DNA from: Aliiroseovarius sp. M344
GTDB taxonomy: Bacteria; Pseudomonadota; Alphaproteobacteria; Rhodobacterales; Rhodobacteraceae
Assembly (NCBI RefSeq): GCF_025140835.1
Contig: NZ_CP081153.1
Location: forward strand, 1,736,001-1,800,000
Direction: 5' to 3'
Length of the DNA stretch: 64,000 bases
Position 1 is the first letter of the stretch, and every line of letters begins with the position of its first letter. The notes beneath the pieces are model-generated. The model was given only the letters and a program-made list of their open reading frames with translations. It was not told where the DNA came from and did no database searches. A program made the position numbers and the translations under genes. Below are positions 54,719 to 61,959 of this stretch, in pieces.

Positions 54719-56761
54719 ATGTCACAAGATCCGTTGGTCGTATTCACCCCATCTGGCAAACGGGGGCGCTTTGCTGTCGGCACGCCCATTCTGACCGCAG
54801 CACGGCAATTGGGTGTTGACCTGGACAGTGTCTGCGGGGGGCGTGGCATTTGCTCGAAATGTCAGATCACCCCAAGCTTTGGTGAGTTCCCAAAACACGG
54901 CGTAACGGTGACCGAAGACGCGCTTTCGGTCTGGAACTCGGTCGAACAACGCTATGATGACATACGCGGTCTGCCAAAGGGGCGCAGGCTTGGCTGTCAG
55001 GCAACCGTGCAAGGCGATGTTGTCATCGACGTGCCCCCCGAAAGCCAGGTCCACAAACAAGTGGTGCGCAAACGGGCCGAGGCGCGCGACATCACACTCG
55101 ACCCACTGGTGAAGCTGTTTTACGTCGCGGTCGAAGAGCCCGACATGCACGAACCTTCAGGCGATCTGGAACGGTTGGTCAATGCCCTGAAAGAACAATG
55201 GGAGCTTGAGGACGTAAAAGCCGACCTTCACATCCTGCAGACGCTGCAACCCATTCTGCGCAAGGGCGAATGGTCGGTGACCGTGGCCGTGCATCTGGGT
55301 GATGACGAAAACCCACCGCGCATCATGCATCTGTGGCCCGGCTATTTCGAAGGTGCAGTTTACGGCATGGCGATTGATCTTGGGTCGACCACCATTGCCG
55401 CGCATCTCTGCGATCTGTCGACCGGCGAGGTTGTCGCCTCGTCCGGGCTGATGAACCCGCAAATCCGGTTTGGTGAAGACCTGATGAGCCGCGTCAGCTA
55501 TTCGATGATGAACCCTTCGGGCGCACAGGAAATGACCGATGCGGTCCGTGAGGGGCTGAATGCCTTGTTCACCCAGATCGCATCAGAAGCCGAGATTGAC
55601 AAATCTCTGATCATGGATGTGGTCGTAGTGTGCAACCCGGTGATGCACCATCTGCTGCTTGGCATTGATCCGTTCGAGCTGGGCCAGGCACCCTTTGCGC
55701 TGGCCACGTCAAACGCGCTTCGGCTGCGGGCTGACGATCTTGACTTGTCGGTGCATCACTCGGCCCGGGTTTATCTTCTGCCCTGCATCGCGGGCCATGT
55801 CGGGGCGGACGCTGCGGCGGTTGCCCTGTCCGAAGCGCCCGACAAATCCGAAGATCTCGTGCTGGTCGTCGATGTTGGCACCAATGCGGAAATTCTGCTA
55901 GGCGACAAGACGGGCGTGTTAGCCTGCTCTTCACCCACCGGCCCGGCTTTCGAAGGCGCGCAGATTAGCGCCGGACAGCGTGCCGCCCCCGGCGCGATCG
56001 AGCGGGTCGAGATTGACCCGGTCACCAAAGAACCCCGCTTTAAAGTGATCGGTTCGGACCTGTGGTCCACCGACGATGGGTTTGATGCCGCCATTGCCAC
56101 AACCGGCGTTACCGGCATTTGCGGATCGGGCATCATCGAGGTGATTGCCGAAATGCGCATGGCTGGGCTTGTCGATGCTGGCGGTTTGATCGGCTCGCCC
56201 GAGCAGACCGGGACAGACCGGTGTTTTGCAGATGGGCGCACCTTTTCCTATCGCCTGTGGGACGGTGACGAAGATCAGGGGCCGATTGCAGTCACAAATG
56301 GCGACATCCGCGCGATCCAGATGGCAAAGGCGGCGCTGTATTCCGGCGCGCGCCTGTTGATGGACAAACGCAACGTCGATCACGTTGACCGTGTGGTTCT
56401 GGCGGGCGCGTTTGGGGCACATATTTCAGCCAAGCACGCGATGGTGCTGGGGATGATCCCGGATTGCCCGTTGGAAAAGGTAACGTCTGCTGGCAACGCC
56501 GCTGGAACGGGCGCGCGCATCGCCCTTCTGAACCGCGCCGCGCGGGCCGAAATCGAAGAAACCGTGCGCAACATCCTGAAAATCGAGACTGCGGTCGAGC
56601 CACGCTTTCAAGAGCATTTCGTCAATGCTTCTGCGATGCCGAATTCGGTCGAACCCTTCACCCTCCTGCGCAGCATCGTGGCGCTTCCCGAGCCCAGCTT
56701 CAACACTGGCGGTGGCGACGGCGAAGACGGTGGGCGACGCCGCAGACGGCGGCGTGGGTGA
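54719..56761 (+). CDS. Corrinoid reactivating [2Fe-2S]/ASKHA protein (RACo/RamA-like)
   Basis: This encodes 680 residues. The N-terminus is a ferredoxin-like domain with VCGGRGICSKC (C-x5-C-x2-C) and a later cysteine in RLGCQATV for a [2Fe-2S] cluster. After a linker comes the ASKHA-fold, ATP-binding part (GMAIDLGSTTIAAHL, VVDVGTNAEILLG and ICGSGIIEVIAEM). RACo/RamA proteins use ATP to reduce inactive Co(II) corrinoids back to Co(I). It ends in a Gly/Asp/Arg tail (GGRRRRRRRG). The ATG at 54719 has an AGGGAAG ribosome site. Its presence implies a corrinoid protein partner, not seen in this window. Confidence 0.88.
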   Translation: MSQDPLVVFTPSGKRGRFAVGTPILTAARQLGVDLDSVCGGRGICSKCQITPSFGEFPKHGVTVTEDALSVWNSVEQRYDDIRGLPKGRRLGCQATVQGDVVIDVPPESQVHKQVVRKRAEARDITLDPLVKLFYVAVEEPDMHEPSGDLERLVNALKEQWELEDVKADLHILQTLQPILRKGEWSVTVAVHLGDDENPPRIMHLWPGYFEGAVYGMAIDLGSTTIAAHLCDLSTGEVVASSGLMNPQIRFGEDLMSRVSYSMMNPSGAQEMTDAVREGLNALFTQIASEAEIDKSLIMDVVVVCNPVMHHLLLGIDPFELGQAPFALATSNALRLRADDLDLSVHHSARVYLLPCIAGHVGADAAAVALSEAPDKSEDLVLVVDVGTNAEILLGDKTGVLACSSPTGPAFEGAQISAGQRAAPGAIERVEIDPVTKEPRFKVIGSDLWSTDDGFDAAIATTGVTGICGSGIIEVIAEMRMAGLVDAGGLIGSPEQTGTDRCFADGRTFSYRLWDGDEDQGPIAVTNGDIRAIQMAKAALYSGARLLMDKRNVDHVDRVVLAGAFGAHISAKHAMVLGMIPDCPLEKVTSAGNAAGTGARIALLNRAARAEIEETVRNILKIETAVEPRFQEHFVNASAMPNSVEPFTLLRSIVALPEPSFNTGGGDGEDGGRRRRRRRG

Positions 56762-56826
56762 TGCTAAACGCCTGCGCTGGCCAACCACTTGACGCTTCAT
56801 CGAGGGTGACATAACCAAAGCGCATT

Positions 56827-56900
56827 GCGGGTGTAGCTCAATGGTAGAGCAGCAGCTTCCCAAGCTGACGACGAGGGTTCGATTCCCTTCACCCGCTCCA
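56827..56900 (+). tRNA. tRNA-Gly (anticodon CCC)
   Basis: GCGGGTGTAGCTCAATGG begins and CACCCGCTCCA ends the gene, with a seven-base acceptor stem and encoded CCA. The loop TTCCCAA gives anticodon CCC. The T arm reads GAGGGTTCGATTCCCTT. The length is 74 bases; it lies between the reactivator and thioesterase genes. Confidence 0.96.
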
Positions 56901-56959
56901 GTTTCCAGATTTGCCGGATGCCGACCCCAGCGCAGCTGGCGCAACGCCAAGGTGCCCTG

Positions 56960-57448
56960 ATGTCCGATCCGTTTGCCCATATTCCACTGGTCACCCCGTT
57001 GAATGCCACACAGCTGCAAAGTCTCGGCGTGCCGGACGGCTGGGCCTATGGGATGGCCGACCGGGTTCGGTTTCACGAGTTGGATGCGCTGAACCATGTC
57101 AACAACGTCGCCTATTTCCGATGGTTTGAGTCGGTCCGCATCCCCTATTTCGCCCATGTCCATGTGACCAACTATGAAGACAGTGATCCGCAGGTCGTGC
57201 TGGCCAGTAATTATGCGCGCTATTTCAAGCCGTTACATCTGGGCGACAATTACGTGATCGCCACCCGTACAAAGAGCTTTCGCAACAGCTCGTTCGTGTT
57301 GGAATACGGCACATACATGAATGGCGCGTTGATGTGCGCCGCAGATTGCCTGGTTGTGACGTTGGAACAGGACGGCGTGACCAAGCGACCCTTGCGCGCC
57401 GAAACAGTTGAGGCGTTCCTGTCAGAAGGCGCTGAAGGCCCGGCCTGA
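56960..57448 (+). CDS. Acyl-CoA thioesterase, 4HBT hot-dog fold
   Basis: This encodes 162 residues with FHELDALNHVNNVAYFRWFE, the classic 4HBT active-site helix in which the first Asp is catalytic. It would hydrolyse an acyl-CoA thioester; the substrate is unknown. The ATG at 56960 is chosen because AAGGTG lies six bases upstream; a frame from 56918 is also open. It converges on the TauE/SafE gene. Confidence 0.85.
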   Translation: MSDPFAHIPLVTPLNATQLQSLGVPDGWAYGMADRVRFHELDALNHVNNVAYFRWFESVRIPYFAHVHVTNYEDSDPQVVLASNYARYFKPLHLGDNYVIATRTKSFRNSSFVLEYGTYMNGALMCAADCLVVTLEQDGVTKRPLRAETVEAFLSEGAEGPA

Positions 57449-57451
57449 TCC

Positions 57452-58276
57452 CTAGCCCAACAGGGCCTTGCGCAGCATGTTCAGCGCAACCAGCGTTAAA
57501 AACACCGCAAAAACCCGTTTCAACGGTTTGGGGTCCATTGCATGGGCCAGTTTCACGCCGTAGGGCGTCGTGATCATGGTCATGGCAACAACCAAGGCGA
57601 AGGCAGGCAGATTGACAGCGCCAATCGTGTAAGGCGGGCGCGCAGCCTCTGCGATGGGCAGAAGCAGAAACCCCAGAACTGAGGGCACCGCGATCAACAC
57701 GCCAAAGCCAGCAGCCGTCGCCACCGCGTTGTGGATCGGGCGACCGTGCAGCGTCATCAACGGCACGCCGAAACTGCCGCCGCCGATCCCCATGAGCACC
57801 GACAGAAACCCGAGCGCCGGAGACAGGATCGCACGCCGCACCCCGGCGGGCATCGCCTCTGCCAATCGCCAATTGGCACGGCCCAGTCCCAAATAGGCGC
57901 CAATCACCAAGCCCAGCACACCAAATATCGCTTGAAGCACGGTTGACCGCAGGCCCGATGCGACAAGCACACCGATGATCGCGCCGACGGCAATGCCCGG
58001 CGCCCAGGCTTTAAGAATACCCCACTCGACCGCGCCCTTGCGGTTATGGGCCAAGACCGAGCGGATCGAAGTCACGATGATCGTTGCAAGCGATGTGGCC
58101 AGACAGATTTGCATCAATTGGTCAGACCCATAGCCAAGCGCGGTGAACGCATAGAAAAAGGCGGGCACCAACACGATGCCTCCGCCGACACCCAGAAGGC
58201 CCGCCAGCACACCCGCAAACGCGCCGATCACCAGCAAAAGTGCGGCCATCGGCAGAAGAAGTGAAAGCTCGGGCAT
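57452..58276 (-). CDS. TauE/SafE family sulfite/organosulfonate exporter-like permease
   Basis: This inner-membrane protein of 274 residues has about eight hydrophobic segments. The repeated motif of the family is seen at GLLGVGGGIVLVPAFF (near 27) and GIGGGSFGVPLMTLHG (near 165). These permeases often export sulfite or sulfoacetate, but many have no known substrate. The ATG at 58276 follows GAGGT. The gene lies nine bases after the dusA stop and may be co-transcribed with it. Confidence 0.88.
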   Translation of the reverse strand: MPELSLLLPMAALLLVIGAFAGVLAGLLGVGGGIVLVPAFFYAFTALGYGSDQLMQICLATSLATIIVTSIRSVLAHNRKGAVEWGILKAWAPGIAVGAIIGVLVASGLRSTVLQAIFGVLGLVIGAYLGLGRANWRLAEAMPAGVRRAILSPALGFLSVLMGIGGGSFGVPLMTLHGRPIHNAVATAAGFGVLIAVPSVLGFLLLPIAEAARPPYTIGAVNLPAFALVVAMTMITTPYGVKLAHAMDPKPLKRVFAVFLTLVALNMLRKALLG

Positions 58277-58284
58277 AAGGGACC

Positions 58285-59316
58285 TCAGTGCGCGGGAACG
58301 TGTTCGGGCACATGTGACAGCGCCTCGGCCACCAGTGCAACCCCTGCGCCGTCCCGTGACGCGCCTTCTGACAGAATGCGACGCCATTTGCGCGCACCGG
58401 GACGGCCAGTGAATGTCCCCAGCATGTGGCGTGTGATCGAATGGAGGCGCACGCCCTTGGCCAGTTGGGCTTCGATATAAGGATACATCGCTTCAACAAC
58501 GTCATGCGCCGTGCGCGACGGGTCGGTCGCGCCGAAAATCGCCTGATCCGCCCCCAAAAGTACGCGCGCCGGGTCGTGATAGGCCGCCCGCCCAATCATC
58601 ACGCCGTCCATCGTGGTCAGGTGGCTCCGCGCCTCGTCAAGGGACGTGATGCCACCGTTTATTGACAGATGAAGCTGTGGAAACGCGGCTTTCATACGGT
58701 GGACCAGCGGGTAATCCAAAGGGGGAATGTCCCGGTTCTCTTTCGGGCTGAGCCCCTGTAGCCACGCCTTTCTGGCATGAATGGTAAACCGCGACACACC
58801 CGCAGCTGCGACAGTCTCAAGGAAGTAAGGCAGCACGTCATCCGGGCTTTGGTCGTCGACGCCAATGCGGCATTTCACCGTGACTTCAATATCTTGCGCG
58901 GCATCTTTCATGGCCGACATACACGCCGCTACCAGCGGCGCATCCCGCATCAACACGGCCCCGAACGTGCCCGATTGCACCCGGTCGGACGGACAACCGA
59001 CATTCAGGTTCACCTCGTCATACCCGCGCGCGACACAGATTTTGGTCGCCTCAGCCAGTTCTTTCGGGTCTGAGCCGCCCAGTTGAACGGCAATCGGGTG
59101 TTCTTCTGTGTTGAAGTCCAGAAGATGCATGGCCCCGCCCCGCACCAGCGCTGGCGCTGTCACCATCTCAGTATAAAGCAGAGCCTGACGCGTCATCAGA
59201 CGGTGGAAAAACCGGCAATGGCGGTCGGACCAATCCATCATCGGCGCCACACTCAAACGCGCAGCCCGCTGAACATCGGAAAACCCTGATTTTTCTTGGT
59301 TTTTTCGATCGACCAT
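58285..59316 (-). CDS. dusA: tRNA-dihydrouridine synthase A
   Basis: This FMN-dependent enzyme of 343 residues reduces U20/U20a in the D-loop of tRNAs. The conserved N-terminal VAPMMDWSDRHCRFFHR lies at about residues 24-40, the catalytic cysteine in VGCPSDRVQSGTFGAV, and IHARKAWLQGLSPKENR is specific to DusA. The gene is intact. dusA is a known insertion site for integrase-bearing elements, and an integrase gene sits head-to-head with it 275 bases away. The first codons after ATG (VDRKNQEKSGFSDVQ) may have been supplied by the element, which then carries a replacement 5' end. Confidence 0.95.
   Translation of the reverse strand: MVDRKNQEKSGFSDVQRAARLSVAPMMDWSDRHCRFFHRLMTRQALLYTEMVTAPALVRGGAMHLLDFNTEEHPIAVQLGGSDPKELAEATKICVARGYDEVNLNVGCPSDRVQSGTFGAVLMRDAPLVAACMSAMKDAAQDIEVTVKCRIGVDDQSPDDVLPYFLETVAAAGVSRFTIHARKAWLQGLSPKENRDIPPLDYPLVHRMKAAFPQLHLSINGGITSLDEARSHLTTMDGVMIGRAAYHDPARVLLGADQAIFGATDPSRTAHDVVEAMYPYIEAQLAKGVRLHSITRHMLGTFTGRPGARKWRRILSEGASRDGAGVALVAEALSHVPEHVPAH
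59207..59257 (-). other. Candidate attachment site inside the 5' end of dusA
   Basis: In dusA-specific elements the integration core lies in the 5' end of the gene, in the conserved codons for APMMDWSDRHCR. That stretch is at this position. The matching second copy, at the far end of the element, would lie beyond 64000 and cannot be seen, so the boundaries given here cover the conserved codons only. Confidence 0.5.
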
Positions 59317-59365
59317 TTTTCACGTTTTCCTCGTTTCGGCCCCGTTCAGCCCCGTTTTTGGATGC

Positions 59366-59404
59366 GGTGCTACAGGATGTAGCACCGAAACCGCCGTGTA
59401 GCAC
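59366..59404. repeat. Three copies of TGTAGCAC (inverted plus direct)
   Basis: GGTGCTACA and TGTAGCACC form a perfect 9-bp inverted repeat around GGA (59366-59386), and TGTAGCAC occurs again at 59397-59404, 19 bases further on. All lie in the dusA-integrase space, upstream of both genes. They may be integrase arm sites, excisionase sites, or an operator of an element-borne regulator. Confidence 0.7.
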
Positions 59405-59591
59405 TTTTTCGAGGCCGGTTTCCACCTCCTCACTGTTCTTGGGCAATCAGACAACGGCCCGACCGTCGATTTGGCCCAGTTCCCCCCGATCGCCTCCGAT
59501 TTAGGACTCAAACTTACACAAACCTGCTTCTGAAAAAAACAATCGAACCGATGTCCCGGCCATGAAAAACCCGCGACTGAAAGGAACTCTC

Positions 59592-60746
59592 ATGGGAACT
59601 GTTACCGAGCGCTTTAAGAAAAACGGCAAGCCAAGCTATACAGCGCAATTACGCAAGAAAAAAAAAGGCAAGGTCATCCTCAATTTGGTGGAGACATTCC
59701 CGTCCCAAAGAGCCGCCGAAAACTGGCTCAAGAACCAGGAAAGAGCACTCAAAAAGCCCGGAGCGCTCGATCGAGCGGTCAATGCAAAGAGACGAAAGGA
59801 TGTGTCGGCATGTGTCCAAGACTACATCGACTCCTCTCCTGACGGTTTCGGATCGTCAAAATCCCAAATGCTCAGCTATTTTCAGCGTCTTCCTTTCGGT
59901 GAAGCTGAAATGGAAACTTTGGCAGCAGAAGATTTTGTTCGCCTCGCGACGGACCTCCTGAATGGTGTTCAGGCGCGACCTACCGATCCCGAGCTGGACA
60001 CCCCTGAACACTACAGCTTCAAACCCCGAAAGCCGCAAACTGTGAATGGTTACCTGGTAACTCTCGGGGCTGTTATCAGGTTTGGAGGGCCAATTGCCGG
60101 TGTTGAAATGCCCTTGGCTGAATATGAACAAGCAATGCGCACCTTAAGGCACCAGAAAATCGTGACAAAATCGGCAAAAAGGGACCGTCGCCCCTCGCTC
60201 ACAGAGCTCAACAAACTGATGGATCACTTCGCGAAACGATATCAGGAAAACCCTCGTTGCGTGCCAATGCATAAGATTGTTCCTGCGGCGATCTTTAAGG
60301 TGCACCGCCGTGGTTCGATCCTGTCCCAGCTGTGGGATGATTACGACGGCGAGTATGGTGAACTCACAGTGCGCAATCTGAAGCACCCCCGAAAAACAGA
60401 AGGTAACGACAAGGTTCTTACTATCAGACAAGAAGCAATGGCGATCATCGATTCCATGCCCCGCATCGATGAGCGCATTTTCCCTTACCATGAGGATACA
60501 ATCACTCGGCTATTTACCGAAGCCTGCAAACTACTCGGAATCGAAAACCTAAGGTTTCATGACCTGCGCCACGAAGGGATTTCTCGGCTATTCGAGATCG
60601 GACTGAAAATACATGAAGTTGCTGAAGTATCCGGGCATGAAGATTGGGGCAGCATCAAGAGATACACTCATATCAAAGAGCGCGGGGATAAATATGAAGG
60701 CTGGAAATGGTGGCCAATTGTAACTTCCCCGTTGCCCATGAAATAG
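59592..60746 (+). CDS. int: Tyrosine-type site-specific integrase of a dusA element
   Basis: This encodes 384 residues. The tyrosine recombinase core has the first arginine in KVHRRGSILSQLWDDYD (near 240), HxxR in FHDLRHEGISRLFEIG (near 323), a second His in SGHEDWGSIKRY and the nucleophile in KRYTHI (near 357). The N-terminal part (TVTERFKKNGKPSYTAQLRKK) resembles arm-binding domains. The ATG at 59592 has AAAGGA upstream; 59562 is an alternative. It runs away from dusA, and would catalyse integration and, with a helper, excision. Base composition is clearly more AT-rich than the flanking chromosome. Confidence 0.92.
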   Translation: MGTVTERFKKNGKPSYTAQLRKKKKGKVILNLVETFPSQRAAENWLKNQERALKKPGALDRAVNAKRRKDVSACVQDYIDSSPDGFGSSKSQMLSYFQRLPFGEAEMETLAAEDFVRLATDLLNGVQARPTDPELDTPEHYSFKPRKPQTVNGYLVTLGAVIRFGGPIAGVEMPLAEYEQAMRTLRHQKIVTKSAKRDRRPSLTELNKLMDHFAKRYQENPRCVPMHKIVPAAIFKVHRRGSILSQLWDDYDGEYGELTVRNLKHPRKTEGNDKVLTIRQEAMAIIDSMPRIDERIFPYHEDTITRLFTEACKLLGIENLRFHDLRHEGISRLFEIGLKIHEVAEVSGHEDWGSIKRYTHIKERGDKYEGWKWWPIVTSPLPMK

Positions 60747-60753
60747 GCTCATG

Positions 60754-60782
60754 AGCAGGCTATCTTTTTACGATAGCCTGCT
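60754..60782. terminator. Hairpin shared by the convergent integrase and nuclease genes
   Basis: AGCAGGCTATC and GATAGCCTGCT form a perfect 11-bp stem around TTTTTAC. On the minus strand one arm carries the last codons of the nuclease gene (its stop is at 60760-60762). It probably ends transcription in both directions. Confidence 0.65.
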
Positions 60783-61959
60783 GTTTCACATCATAAGCGA
60801 ACTTGTGAAGTTCGCCATTGAGCAAAAGTTTGGCAGCTTGGCTCACATGCTCTGGGAGCACATAGAACCACTCTTTTGGGTGCACCTTCTTACCGAACCG
60901 GTCCAGAATGAAGAGTTCTGACGGTCTGGCTCTTTCAAAGAACTTATGAAGAAGGTGCTCCACTTTTTCGCGTGGGAGGTTTTCCAGATCAAAGGTGGCA
61001 ACGACCTCCACTGGGGCCAAGAGAAACGTAGGATCATTCCGCGCATCTGCAACGCGCCTTCGAACGTCTTGGCTGGTGACCCCAATTTTGTGTAGGATTT
61101 TGCTTTGATTCTTGATTGCGGGATCCTCAGACAAAGACCGGGCGACGTAGATCGTGCCCGAAACACCCACACGGTCGGCTTCCCATTCTGCATCCAGCGG
61201 CCCGAGGCCAACTTTTTCGATAAACCTTGAGGCTTTGTCATCGTTCAACGACTTGCGGAAAGAGGACATGAGTGGGTCGCTTTCCGTGCCATTTGAGAAA
61301 ATGACACGTAAGCGATGATCTCGAGATCCACCGCGTGCTGTCATCTCCGATTTCTCTGCGATCATCGCCAGCAAACCATTACGAATGAAGAAATCGCCTT
61401 CAACTGGCTCAATCACTGCCCATTTCTTCACGGGTCTCGCCTTTCGCTCACCCGATTCCAAAGCAACCTGAACCTCTTCGAACTTACCGGCATATCTGTC
61501 GAAATCTGTGCACGGAACGAATTCCGCGCGATGATCGGGCAAGTGGCGCTCGGCAGACGGCGTTACATGGCGAAGCGTCACCGCATCTTCATCCAAATCC
61601 AACGCATCATCATCAAAAATGTCATCAAGACTGTCTGGAATTTGCCCTTCGTGAGGGTCTTCCCGCCAATTAGATTGCGGAACATCCTTCGCCACAAGCA
61701 ATCCCAAGTGATCAGAGGCCAACATCTCATCCGTTGGGTTCTGCTTTAGCTTCTCCCAAATTGTGCCGAGACGCATTTCCTCATGGTCAGCGGCGTCTGG
61801 GTTGGGCAAATGGCCTGTTTTCTCAAAGAAATTGTTCACCTCGCCCACTACGGCCAAACCCCGATCAGTATTCTGCGCACAAGCCGCGCGGGGCTTTACC
61901 TCAAGCAATCCAAATTCATCCGACTCAGAAAAGATGTCATCAAGCGTGGGGCGTGGCAT
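60760..61959 (-). CDS. GIY-YIG nuclease (T5orf172-like) of the helicase-nuclease pair
   Basis: This encodes 399 residues. The last third is a GIY-YIG nuclease fold of the T5orf172 type: GTIYVARSLSED (near 267) takes the place of GIY, LHKIGVT (near 288) that of YIG, VRRRVADARND carries the arginine and KEWFYVLP (near 362) the catalytic glutamate. The first ~250 residues are acidic (for example LDDIFDDDALDLDEDAV) and have no domain I recognise. The ATG overlaps the helicase stop by one base (TAATG), so the two are translationally coupled. The nuclease probably acts as the cutting subunit guided by the helicase. Confidence 0.85.
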   Translation of the reverse strand: MPRPTLDDIFSESDEFGLLEVKPRAACAQNTDRGLAVVGEVNNFFEKTGHLPNPDAADHEEMRLGTIWEKLKQNPTDEMLASDHLGLLVAKDVPQSNWREDPHEGQIPDSLDDIFDDDALDLDEDAVTLRHVTPSAERHLPDHRAEFVPCTDFDRYAGKFEEVQVALESGERKARPVKKWAVIEPVEGDFFIRNGLLAMIAEKSEMTARGGSRDHRLRVIFSNGTESDPLMSSFRKSLNDDKASRFIEKVGLGPLDAEWEADRVGVSGTIYVARSLSEDPAIKNQSKILHKIGVTSQDVRRRVADARNDPTFLLAPVEVVATFDLENLPREKVEHLLHKFFERARPSELFILDRFGKKVHPKEWFYVLPEHVSQAAKLLLNGELHKFAYDVKQQAIVKR

